Source of the DNA: Thermoplasmatales archaeon
Lineage (GTDB): Archaea > Thermoplasmatota > Thermoplasmata > Thermoplasmatales > GCA-001856825
Length of the DNA: 5,481 bases
Direction of reading: 5' to 3'
NCBI GenBank assembly: GCA_014874235.1
Contig: JACWAC010000087.1
Span: forward strand, 1-5,481
A model generated the notes under the pieces. The model did not search any database. It saw only the letters and a program-made list of their open reading frames with translations, and was not told where the DNA came from. This document shows positions 1-5,481 of this stretch, piece by piece. Position 1 is the stretch's first letter, and the number at the start of each line of letters is the position of its first letter. Both the position numbers and the translations under genes were made by a program.

Positions 1-455
1 CCATGAAGGAAATATGGATGAAGGCAAACGGAAAGTGGCACGTCTTCATCTCCTACGTTCGAATATGTGAAACCAATTTCCAAAGAATCTTCACTTAAGT
101 CTATCTTTGACTCACATTTCAATTTGGATGGATAGTCCTGTCTCTTTATCTCGGTTGAAAGAACCATTGCCTTTTCTGTTGTAGAAACCTGCCATTCCAT
201 ATCTTTCGTGAAACCGTGAATGCTATTCTCACCACTGTTTTTTTGAAGGTGATAGACGTTTCCAAACCAGCTATATTTGGCTTCCCTCACTCTGTTTGCA
301 AATGGAGTCAGAATTGCACAGCCCCCGTGCGTTTGTATCGAGTCATCTGATTTCATTAACACCTCTTTCCCTGATAACCATAGAGAGTCTAGATGGGCAC
401 CGCGGCTGTTCACGTCGACCCTGCTTCCTTTGGTTTCTATTGTGTATGTCGCCAC
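1..455 (-). CDS. Aldose 1-epimerase (GalM-like mutarotase), C-terminus beyond left edge
   Basis: Aldose epimerases interconvert the alpha and beta anomers of free sugars such as glucose and galactose in the cytoplasm. The 151 visible residues match the N-terminal half of the family. A beta-rich start with an SRGAHLDSLW segment (17-26) is followed by THGGCAILTPFANRV (42-56), IHGF (79-82) and LHPYF (145-149). Arg55, His80 and His146 align with the substrate-binding Arg and the two active-site His of characterised GalM. The catalytic Glu of the family would lie in the missing half. There is no ATG near the N-terminus. I chose GTG at 453-455 because GGAG (462-465) lies 6 nt upstream and the protein then begins just before the family's first strand. 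GTG at 456-458, TTG at 465-467, or TTG codons inside the end of the EamA gene are alternatives. It follows the EamA permease by about 50 bp on the same strand and may share its transcript. Family assignment is firm; the substrate is unknown. Confidence 0.85.
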   Translation of the reverse strand, partial: MATYTIETKGSRVDVNSRGAHLDSLWLSGKEVLMKSDDSIQTHGGCAILTPFANRVREAKYSWFGNVYHLQKNSGENSIHGFTKDMEWQVSTTEKAMVLSTEIKRQDYPSKLKCESKIDLSEDSLEIGFTYSNVGDEDVPLSVCLHPYFLH

Positions 456-461
456 CACTTG

Positions 462-465
462 CTCC
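462..465 (-). promoter_or_regulatory. Shine-Dalgarno-like GGAG deciding the GalM GTG start
   Basis: On the minus strand the string TTGGAGCAAGTGGTG places GGAG 6 nt before the second GTG (453-455) and 3 nt before the first. This favours 455 as the start of the aldose epimerase. I see no TATA-like box at the distance expected for a leaderless transcript from this start, which fits translation from a longer upstream transcript. Confidence 0.4.
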
Positions 466-507
466 AATTTAGAATCGGAGAAAACTTTTTTGTTATCTGA
501 AATTTCT

Positions 508-1365
508 TCAAAACACCAGTGCAATTGCCAGGCCAATGCCTATGACTATCAAACCAAGAATTTCTGAAATGGTATATCTTTCCTGTAGTACAGCTATAAC
601 CAATATTACAGTGACGGGTACCGAGATGATAGTAACGATACCAGTCAGGGCGGTACCATAGTTCGTGATGAAGATGCCGTACGAAGCATTTGCTATTCCT
701 GCGAGTGCACCTCCAGCGAACGCGTACAGTGCAGCCTTCTTGACAACGGTTAAAAGTCTCTTCCTCGAGATGCTAATTATTGTTGCTACGAGAAATGCGG
801 TCAAGTACAGGATGAACGTGAAGAATATAGGGTCCTTCATGGAAACTGTGGAGAACGAGACCCACTCCAAGGCCCATAATATGGGAGCCAGTACAACAAA
901 CGAGAATGGAATGCTTACTGAAAAGTTCTTCAAATTAAATTTCGACAAACCTATGAGCAGTATTCCTACGACCGAAACTGCTAACCCGACGATCATGAAG
1001 GTTCCTGGATATGCAGCAGTGAGCAACGCTCCAAACACCAGTATCAGGGGGCCCTGCAGGTTAAACACTGTGCTGGATATTCCAGCATGAGTCCTCTTCA
1101 TCCCCGCATAACCAGAGAGGTATCCAAAGGAGCCGATGGTACCAGCAAGAATGACTACAATAATAGGCGACCCGAAGTAAATGAACGAATGTTTCAGTGG
1201 AATGAACATCACTTGTTCCACGAACATCGTAAAAACAGTTCCGGACAGGTATATCGCGGTAAATCCCTCAACATTCGAGTCCTTAACTCCCACCTTTGCT
1301 ATCGGTATTGCCCCGGAAAATCCAAGCGTTATCAAGAAAATAAGAAATATTTCCTGAGGCGTCAT
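508..1365 (-). CDS. EamA/DMT-superfamily permease, 10 predicted membrane helices
   Basis: This is a 285-residue, almost wholly hydrophobic membrane protein with the two-repeat layout of the drug/metabolite transporter superfamily. Likely helices lie near residues 5-25, 35-56, 66-86, 92-116, 122-141, 151-171, 179-199, 210-233, 238-260 and 266-285. The end of each repeat has the typical EamA pattern. The first has GISSTVFNLQGPLILVFGAL (95-114) followed by a glycine-rich helix. The second has a proline-bearing helix (SVPVTVILVIAVLQER, 248-263) and a closing glycine-rich helix (LGLIVIGIGLAI). Length is normal for the family. Members export or import small metabolites such as amino acids, nucleosides or sugars, and sequence alone does not give the substrate. 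The ATG at 1363-1365 is preceded by a TATA-like box at about -27, supporting this start and a leaderless mRNA. It sits 49 bp behind the APC permease and about 50 bp ahead of the aldose epimerase. An amino-acid or sugar substrate is only a guess from context. Confidence 0.85.
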   Translation of the reverse strand: MTPQEIFLIFLITLGFSGAIPIAKVGVKDSNVEGFTAIYLSGTVFTMFVEQVMFIPLKHSFIYFGSPIIVVILAGTIGSFGYLSGYAGMKRTHAGISSTVFNLQGPLILVFGALLTAAYPGTFMIVGLAVSVVGILLIGLSKFNLKNFSVSIPFSFVVLAPILWALEWVSFSTVSMKDPIFFTFILYLTAFLVATIISISRKRLLTVVKKAALYAFAGGALAGIANASYGIFITNYGTALTGIVTIISVPVTVILVIAVLQERYTISEILGLIVIGIGLAIALVF

Positions 1366-1388
1366 TCTTCAATCATCGCCTTCAATTT

Positions 1389-1396
1389 CATATAGA
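1389..1396 (-). promoter_or_regulatory. TATA-like box upstream of the EamA permease
   Basis: The minus strand reads TCTATATG, centred about 27 bp before the ATG of the EamA gene. That is the spacing expected for a leaderless archaeal transcript. It lies in the 49-bp gap behind the APC permease stop. The EamA and aldose epimerase genes may therefore be transcribed independently of the APC gene as well as by read-through. Confidence 0.45.
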
Positions 1397-1414
1397 TTCT
1401 TTCGATTGCAACAT

Positions 1415-2761
1415 TCACTTAAAGAATCTCACTTTGATCACTGGTTCGTCTTTGTCTTCTCTCAGTGCGTAGTAGAGTATCAAACTAACGAGGACAACCC
1501 CTATTCCAATGCTTAGTGCTATGGCAGGGAATCCAAAGAAGAATACGATAAGGAGTGATATGCCAATGATGGGGAGGAATGGAAAGAGGGGCATCAGGAA
1601 TGATTTCTCGGTACCGATTCCAGCTTGTTCGAGAAATTCCTTGTGTTTTTCTGGATTTGCTCTCATCCTTCTCACCTTGATCAATGCAAATCCAGTCAGA
1701 AGGTAACTGAACAGGACGCCGAAATTGCTGATAGCTGCGATGATGTAAATGTTGCCGGAGAACATAATGATGATTCCTAGAATCGACGTCAGGAAAACTG
1801 CCGTTATAGGACTTCCTTGTGTCTTTGAAACTCTCCTGAATATCGAAGGAAGAAGACCGTCTTCTGATAGCTGATAACTCAGCTGGGATCCAGCTATTAT
1901 CATTGCAAGCGTTGCAGAAGTCGTCGCAGCAAGCGCTGCAAAATCAACGAGGTAGAACAGCCAGGCGGGAGCGTTGGCGCTCTTCAGAGCGAAACTGAGT
2001 GGATCCGCGACAAACCCGTACCGTGCCGCTGGAACAAGCGCAAGCATAGATAACGTTACAAGAACGTAGAGGATCAGACTGATTACCACTGCAACCATTA
2101 TCGCCTTTCCCGCAGTTCTACCTCCGCCCTTGATGTTTGGAGCCATAGTCGCAATAGACTGGAATCCTGCATACGCAAACATTGCAATCACGCTAGCTGA
2201 AAATATTCCCGGTACGCCGTGGAAGGAGGGTAATGAGAGATTAGTGTGGAGTACTTTACCAAACGTCAGCGCGAAAACAATAAAAACCACAAGCACGCTG
2301 ACTTTGAATATCACAATAACGAGATCTGCTTTAGCGGCCTCAGAGAGTCCTCTGAAGCTAACGCTCATTAGCCCAAATATTAAGAGAATGGCAAAAATGC
2401 GCGGATACAGAATGGTGTGAAGTCCTACCATTGAACTCAGATAAGTTCCAAATCCTAGTGAAATCGCAGAAATAGAAGCCACAAAACTAAGATAGAGGGA
2501 TACTCCAGTTATGAACCCTAGCTCACTTCCAAAAGCGTTGTAGACGAAGGAGTAGGAAGCTCCACTGGTTTTTGGCATTGCACTAGTGAGCTCACCCATT
2601 TCCAGTGCAAGTATAACCGCAACGGCTCCTGTCAGTAGGAACGCTAGAAGGGCACCGGCTCCCGCAAGACTGATCATCGTTCCACTAAGGACAAAAATAC
2701 CTGCCCCGATTATGCCTCCTAACCCAACCGCCACTGCTGCAGTAAAACTTACTTCCTTCAT
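1415..2761 (-). CDS. APC-superfamily amino acid/polyamine-type permease, 12 predicted helices
   Basis: This 448-residue membrane protein has the APC fold. Helix 1 is broken by GLGGIIGAGIF (13-23), the glycine-rich motif whose backbone binds the substrate amino group in this superfamily. MPKTSGASYSFVYNAFG (62-78) after helix 2 is the usual P-x-GG/SG-Y loop, and FAYAGFQSIA (195-204) is the unwound part of helix 6. Likely helices lie near 7-30, 32-55, 82-108, 119-137, 147-168, 186-207, 219-244, 268-292, 317-337, 341-362, 390-410 and 411-432. The C-terminal tail is short and charged. Members carry amino acids or polyamines by proton or sodium symport or by exchange. Helix 6 has Gln201 and Ala-Pro-Asn (207-209) where many relatives have Glu and Ala-Glu-Glu, so the substrate or coupling may differ. 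ATG at 2759-2761 is the first start after an in-frame stop. It begins a minus-strand series with the EamA and aldose epimerase genes and is divergent from the PEP-mutase-like gene. Confidence 0.88.
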   Translation of the reverse strand: MKEVSFTAAVAVGLGGIIGAGIFVLSGTMISLAGAGALLAFLLTGAVAVILALEMGELTSAMPKTSGASYSFVYNAFGSELGFITGVSLYLSFVASISAISLGFGTYLSSMVGLHTILYPRIFAILLIFGLMSVSFRGLSEAAKADLVIVIFKVSVLVVFIVFALTFGKVLHTNLSLPSFHGVPGIFSASVIAMFAYAGFQSIATMAPNIKGGGRTAGKAIMVAVVISLILYVLVTLSMLALVPAARYGFVADPLSFALKSANAPAWLFYLVDFAALAATTSATLAMIIAGSQLSYQLSEDGLLPSIFRRVSKTQGSPITAVFLTSILGIIIMFSGNIYIIAAISNFGVLFSYLLTGFALIKVRRMRANPEKHKEFLEQAGIGTEKSFLMPLFPFLPIIGISLLIVFFFGFPAIALSIGIGVVLVSLILYYALREDKDEPVIKVRFFK

Positions 2762-2791
2762 TCTTAACAGCAGAGACGATACAAAGACAAT

Positions 2792-2798
2792 TCAAATA
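2792..2798 (-). promoter_or_regulatory. Weak TATA-like box upstream of the APC permease
   Basis: The minus strand reads TATTTGA about 34 bp before the APC start. This would give a transcript with a leader of under 10 nt. The match to the archaeal TATA consensus is poor, so this is the best candidate rather than a firm call. Confidence 0.25.
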
Positions 2799-2883
2799 CC
2801 TTGCAGTCAAAACTGATCTCACATAATGTTAATTTGCTAAATCTGTTTAATAGACCATGAAAAGTCTGACAAAAGGATTCAAA

Positions 2884-2973
2884 ATGATTATCCTGGAATT
2901 CGTATCGACTGCGATTTCCTCTATCCCTTGCAGGAACTCAGTCACGATAATTGAATGGAGCGATTCGAAATGA
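2884..2973 (+). CDS. Possible small ORF (29 codons; 38 from an upstream ATG) overlapping the next gene
   Basis: An ATG at 2884-2886 opens 29 codons ending in TGA at 2971-2973. An in-frame ATG at 2857 would make it 38 codons. AAGGA (2874-2878) precedes the ATG at 2884 by 5 nt, like a ribosome binding site. A TATA-like TTTAATAG lies further upstream at 2845-2852. The predicted peptide starts with a short hydrophobic stretch (MIILEFVSTAISSI) and ends in a polar tail. It resembles no family I know. Its TGA overlaps an in-frame ATG of the PEP-mutase-like gene at 2970 as ATGA, the arrangement of translationally coupled genes. It may be a leader peptide, or a chance ORF in the 5' leader. The evidence is sequence layout only. 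Confidence 0.2.
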   Translation: MIILEFVSTAISSIPCRNSVTIIEWSDSK

Positions 2974-3818
2974 AGATCCCTCAGGATCAAAAAGCCATTG
3001 AATTCTCTGACCTTCACAACACTCCTGGCAAGATGCTGATTCTTCCAAATGCGTGGGATGTACCGAGCGCTAGAATGTTCGAAAATTCTGGATTTCAGGC
3101 AGTTGCGACTTCCAGTGCAGGATTGTTCGCTTCAAAGGGGTTCGAGGATGGGGAATCCATAGGTCGAAAGAGGTTCTTGGAGAGCATAAAGAGTATCGGA
3201 AAAGTTCTTTCAGTCCCGCTTTCGGTTGATGCTGTAGCCGGCTTTGGTAAGAGCACCAAGGAATTGAAACTCACAGTAAAAGGGTTGATAGAGGCAGGAG
3301 CAGTGGGTCTGAACATTGAAGATTTTGAACACAGAACCAAAAAATTGTTTCCAACGGAGATTCAGAAAAGGAAGATAAGTGCCATAGTGGAGGTCGGAGA
3401 AAATATTGGAGTCAAGGTGTTCGTGAACGCCAGGACTGATGCGCTGAGATACTTTGAAGGAGATGACGATGAGAAATTCATGGAAGCGGTGCACAGGTGC
3501 AGAGAATTTCGGGAAGCGGGGGCAGGTTGCGTATATCCCATGGGGTTGGTGAGGAGAGAGGACATAGATCGATTCCTAAAAGAATTGAACGGCTATCCAA
3601 TAAATATAATGATACGCGCCGGAACTCCATCGCTGAACGAACTGGAAGGAATGGGCATCAAGAGGGTTAGTTTTGGTCCGGGTGCTAGCTACGCCACTTT
3701 AGGATTGCTCAAGAAGATTTCTAGCGAAGTGCTGAACGAACGAAGGACTGACTCCTTGATAAACGGAGCGATAACGTACGAAGAACTGATAAGCTTAACA
3801 GAGCCAAGAAACGAGTGA
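2955..3818 (+). CDS. Isocitrate lyase/PEP mutase-superfamily protein of unknown reaction
   Basis: The superfamily makes or breaks C-C or P-C bonds in alpha-hydroxy or oxo acids within a Mg-dependent TIM barrel. The 287 residues match its short PEP-mutase-like branch. Segments are LPNAWDVPSARMFENSGF (30-47), ATSSAGLFAS (51-60), VDAVAGFG (91-98), AGAVGLNIEDFE (114-125), FVNARTDAL (156-164), GAGCVYPMG (189-197) and the closing SFGPGASYA (239-247). Asp92 and Glu122 align with metal-site acids. Val94 stands where relatives carry a second acid, often Glu in a DLEAGYG motif. The lyase Cys motif (KKCGH) is absent, so isocitrate or methylisocitrate lyase activity is unlikely. Decarboxylase, hydrolase or mutase activity remains possible. 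A stop at 2952-2954 directly precedes the ATG at 2955, so the start cannot be earlier. ATG at 2970 is an alternative, with GGAG 9 nt upstream, and would give 282 residues. The gene is monocistronic and converges on the next gene. Confidence 0.85.
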   Translation: MERFEMKIPQDQKAIEFSDLHNTPGKMLILPNAWDVPSARMFENSGFQAVATSSAGLFASKGFEDGESIGRKRFLESIKSIGKVLSVPLSVDAVAGFGKSTKELKLTVKGLIEAGAVGLNIEDFEHRTKKLFPTEIQKRKISAIVEVGENIGVKVFVNARTDALRYFEGDDDEKFMEAVHRCREFREAGAGCVYPMGLVRREDIDRFLKELNGYPINIMIRAGTPSLNELEGMGIKRVSFGPGASYATLGLLKKISSEVLNERRTDSLINGAITYEELISLTEPRNE

Positions 3819-3831
3819 GTTGAATACTACT

Positions 3832-4824
3832 TCAAAATCTCTCGAGCTTCATTTTCCTTAGGGCAATTTCTTCATTTATCTGTTTCATCTGTTTCTCAGC
3901 CCTTCTGTGAGCGTCTATCAGTTCTTTAAGAGACTTCATGTAAGCCAGCTTGTCTCTGACATATGCCGCCCTCTCGTTGAGGTACTCGTCTATTGTCACT
4001 CCATCTTCCTTAACGGTATCGAGAATTTTCTCCATCGTCGTGACACTCAGCCCTAGATTCATCAGTTCCTCAAAATATCTTGAAATCTTTAGAAACTGGT
4101 CAACAGTGAGTTCCCTTTCGCTAATAAGTGCTATCTCGGAAGATACTTCCTCGATCTTTTTCGAGTCAAAGCCAGAGTGTTTTAGTCCCTTAATGGCATT
4201 CTTAATTGCATTTTCGTCTTCCGCTCCTCTGGGAAGCTCCTTCTTCAGATAGTCAGACAGCGCCACCTCTCTTGCTAGATTTTTCTTTTCTTCTTCGATA
4301 CTCTCTAGCTCGCGTCTGATCTTAGCTAGCCTTTCAGCAAGTTCTAGATTTTGAATCTCCTTGCTCTTTATCTCCCTATTCAACTCTCTTCCCTTCTCAA
4401 CCATCTCTTCGATCGCTTTTGGAATCTCGACATATTCTATGTTGTTGTACTTCGAGAGTTTGGCCATCTTTTCAGCAGTTTTGATAAACTGCACTCTCAT
4501 GCCTTCTTCGAGAGAGTATATTTCGTTGACTATCTTGATAATTCTGTCCCTCTCTTTGTCCTTGAATATACCGTAGTATTGATAACCCTCGACCAGATCG
4601 TGGGGTGTTATTTCCTTGTCTCTGATCAATAGAGCCAGTTCTTTTAGTTCTTGTGCTATGTCATTGCCAAGGTCCATGTTTATGTAACCCTGCTTCCACT
4701 CTTCAATCACTTCCTCTACTGTGCTGAGTGATATTCTCTCCTCAAGGGAAATGTCTTCAAGCTTCCTACCATTTATGAATTTGACGATAACTCTATTTTT
4801 GGTCTTTATTGGTACCGAACTCAT
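3832..4824 (-). CDS. Helix-turn-helix plus coiled-coil protein, function unknown
   Basis: This soluble 330-residue protein is rich in Glu, Lys and Leu. Residues 9-47 look like a resolvase-type helix-turn-helix: a first helix (RVIVKFINGR), LEDISLEER, then a recognition helix STVEEVIEEWKQG. Residues 54-125 form a predicted helical domain (AQELKELALLIRDKEI, then HDLVEGYQYYGIF). IPKAIEEMV (134-142) leads into a long coiled coil at about 138-192. A second helical unit follows (200-290, including HSGFDSKKIEEVSSE and LMNLGLS), and then a C-terminal coiled coil (about 295-330). From memory, uncharacterised proteins with this order of parts are common in archaea, notably ammonia-oxidising lineages. 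That likeness is recalled, not searched. It is probably a DNA-binding or structural protein of the nucleoid or regulatory kind, but no catalytic motif is visible. The ATG is preceded by a TATA-like box at -26, pointing to a leaderless mRNA. The gene converges on the PEP-mutase-like gene with a 13-bp gap and diverges from the MBL-fold gene. Confidence 0.8.
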   Translation of the reverse strand: MSSVPIKTKNRVIVKFINGRKLEDISLEERISLSTVEEVIEEWKQGYINMDLGNDIAQELKELALLIRDKEITPHDLVEGYQYYGIFKDKERDRIIKIVNEIYSLEEGMRVQFIKTAEKMAKLSKYNNIEYVEIPKAIEEMVEKGRELNREIKSKEIQNLELAERLAKIRRELESIEEEKKNLAREVALSDYLKKELPRGAEDENAIKNAIKGLKHSGFDSKKIEEVSSEIALISERELTVDQFLKISRYFEELMNLGLSVTTMEKILDTVKEDGVTIDEYLNERAAYVRDKLAYMKSLKELIDAHRRAEKQMKQINEEIALRKMKLERF

Positions 4825-4845
4825 CTAGGTTTCAAGGAGAATCCG

Positions 4846-4853
4846 ATATATAA
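4846..4853 (-). promoter_or_regulatory. TATA box of the HTH/coiled-coil gene
   Basis: The minus strand reads TTATATAT, centred about 26 bp before the ATG at 4822-4824. This is the best TATA match in the window, at the distance typical of leaderless archaeal mRNAs. It supports both this promoter and the chosen start codon. Confidence 0.6.
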
Positions 4854-4874
4854 CTGTTATTTTCCGTCCTCCAG

Positions 4875-4918
4875 AACTACCAACATATCGCTCCTGTTCC
4901 GTCACCATGTTGGTGGTT
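4875..4918. repeat. Imperfect inverted repeat, possible operator, in a divergent promoter region
   Basis: AACTACCAACAT (4875-4886) pairs with ATGTTGGTGGTT (4907-4918). These are 12-bp arms with one mismatch, separated by 20 bp, so equivalent positions are about three helical turns apart. The right arm is also part of a tighter palindrome, CACCA-TGT-TGGTG (4903-4915). The repeat lies between the TATA box of the HTH/coiled-coil gene and that of the MBL-fold gene, and ends 8 bp before the latter. That position suits a regulator binding site acting on one or both genes. A transcript hairpin is possible only if transcription starts further upstream. Confidence 0.4.
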
Positions 4919-4926
4919 TCCAAAGA

Positions 4927-4934
4927 TTTTTTAT
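4927..4934 (+). promoter_or_regulatory. TATA-like box upstream of the MBL-fold gene
   Basis: TTTTTTAT is centred about 33 bp before the ATG at 4964. It predicts transcription starting some 6-8 nt before that codon, hence a very short leader. It would place the in-frame ATG at 4907 upstream of the transcript, which supports 4964 as the start. Confidence 0.4.
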
Positions 4935-4963
4935 GCAGAATATCTTCCGCAGTTTGTCACCAC

Positions 4964-5481
4964 ATGGAAATCGAAAGACTGATCGTCGGACCTTTGCGTA
5001 CCAATTGTTATTTGCTAAATGATAGCGGAGACTGCATAATAATCGATCCCGGTGGGGAGCACGATGTCATAACGGAACACATAGGAAAAAAGGGCATTGT
5101 ACCTAAGATGATACTGGCAACTCACGCTCACTTTGATCACATTCTCTCAGTCTCTGCTTTAAAATCCAAATTTGATGTACCTTTCCTTCTGAACAGCAAG
5201 GATGAAGCAATATTGGAAACTTTTATTCAATATTCGGAGACATATACAGGTATAGATCCTGGGACAGCCCCCATACCGGACAAGCACTTTAGAAACGAAG
5301 ACAGTCTCAAATTTGGCAACAAATCGTTAAGGGTGGTCGAGACTCCGGGACACACACCGGGAAGCTGTTCGTTTATAGTCGATAATTCCATGTTTTCTGG
5401 AGATTTCATTTTTGAAGGGTCCATTGGAAGGACAGATTTCGGAGGATCGTTCACAGAGATGTCTAGAAGTATACAGCTGTC
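4964..5481 (+). CDS. Metallo-beta-lactamase-fold hydrolase, glyoxalase II type, C-terminus beyond right edge
   Basis: The 172 visible residues carry the binuclear metal site of the MBL fold. THAHFDH (53-59) supplies His54, His56, Asp58 and His59, TPGHTPGS (127-134) supplies His130, and FSGDFIF (144-150) supplies Asp147. The N-terminus (GPLRTNCYLL, 9-18, then IIIDPGG) and the GRTDFGG segment (155-161) are typical of the short glyoxalase II-like/ETHE1-like group. These are cytoplasmic hydrolases of thioesters or related compounds. Members are usually a little over 200 residues, so about 35-40 residues with the last metal-binding His are probably missing. Glutathione hydrolysis should not be assumed in an archaeon, and the thiol or substrate is unknown. 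ATG at 4964 fits the family N-terminus and a TATA-like box. An in-frame ATG at 4907 would add 19 atypical residues. It is divergent from the HTH/coiled-coil gene. Confidence 0.88.
   Translation, partial: MEIERLIVGPLRTNCYLLNDSGDCIIIDPGGEHDVITEHIGKKGIVPKMILATHAHFDHILSVSALKSKFDVPFLLNSKDEAILETFIQYSETYTGIDPGTAPIPDKHFRNEDSLKFGNKSLRVVETPGHTPGSCSFIVDNSMFSGDFIFEGSIGRTDFGGSFTEMSRSIQL

Noticed and set aside
277..567. Plus-strand ORF of 96 codons
   Set aside because: It lies opposite the aldose epimerase, whose minus-strand frame carries the conserved Arg and His motifs. The plus-strand product has no recognisable feature.
665..1395. Plus-strand ORFs of 141 and 102 codons
   Set aside because: Both are antisense to the EamA permease, whose hydrophobic two-repeat frame is clearly the real one.
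3095..3565. Minus-strand ORFs of 67-94 codons
   Set aside because: They are shadows of the PEP-mutase-like gene, with no ribosome binding site or family-like sequence.
3819..3831. Terminator search in the 13-bp convergent gap
   Set aside because: There is no convincing T-run or hairpin in or near the gap on either strand. Termination may occur within the opposing gene.
3950..4632. Plus-strand ORFs with a hydrophobic look
   Set aside because: Their Leu/Phe/Ser-rich products are what antisense translation of a Glu/Lys-rich coiled coil gives. They are not membrane proteins in their own right.
4901..4962. Direct repeat GTCACCA at 4901-4907 and 4956-4962
   Set aside because: Seven bases 55 bp apart is within chance. 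It is noted only because both copies lie in the promoter region.
4907..4963. N-terminal extension of the MBL-fold protein from the in-frame ATG at 4907
   Set aside because: The 19 extra residues are unlike family N-termini, and the TATA-like box at 4927-4934 lies inside the extension. It is not fully excluded.
5227..5454. Minus-strand ORF of 75 codons
   Set aside because: It lies antisense to the MBL-fold hydrolase, over its His130 and Asp147 motifs.

Overview
The window looks like chromosomal DNA from an archaeon, most plausibly a member of the Thermoplasmata or a related lineage. The evidence is indirect. Base composition is moderate and slightly AT-rich, arginine codons are often AGA/AGG, and genes are tightly packed. 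TATA-like boxes lie about 25-27 bp ahead of start codons, which is the leaderless-transcript pattern common in Archaea. The protein at 3832-4824 also has a helix-turn-helix plus coiled-coil architecture that I associate with archaeal genomes. No rRNA, tRNA or other definite taxonomic marker is present, so the assignment is an inference.

Left half (1-2761), all on the minus strand and read right to left: a 12-helix APC-superfamily amino-acid/polyamine-type permease (1415-2761), then a 10-helix EamA/DMT-type permease (508-1365), then the N-terminal part of an aldose 1-epimerase (GalM-like mutarotase) that runs off the left edge (1-455). The mutarotase has no usable ATG start and is called from its protein sequence. 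The gaps are about 50 bp each, so the three could be co-transcribed, although the EamA gene also has its own TATA-like box. The left edge is therefore coding sequence.

Middle (2762-3818): a divergent intergenic region of about 190 bp holds a possible 29-38-codon small ORF. Its stop overlaps a candidate start of an isocitrate lyase/PEP mutase-superfamily gene (2955-3818, plus strand). That enzyme lacks the lyase cysteine motif and one acidic residue usual in the metal site, so its reaction is not predictable.

Right half (3832-5481): the PEP-mutase-like gene converges, with a 13-bp gap, on a 330-residue protein on the minus strand with an N-terminal helix-turn-helix and long coiled coils. A compact divergent promoter region (4825-4963) with a 12-bp imperfect inverted repeat separates it from a plus-strand metallo-beta-lactamase-fold hydrolase of the glyoxalase II type (4964 to the right edge, incomplete).

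The genes do not form one obvious pathway. The theme is small-molecule import and central carbon or carbonyl metabolism, plus one putative DNA-binding protein of unknown role. I see no mobile element, CRISPR array, RNA gene or defence island. The most interesting points are the HTH/coiled-coil protein with its promoter-proximal inverted repeat, the atypical PEP-mutase-like enzyme, and the possible overlapping small ORF in front of it.
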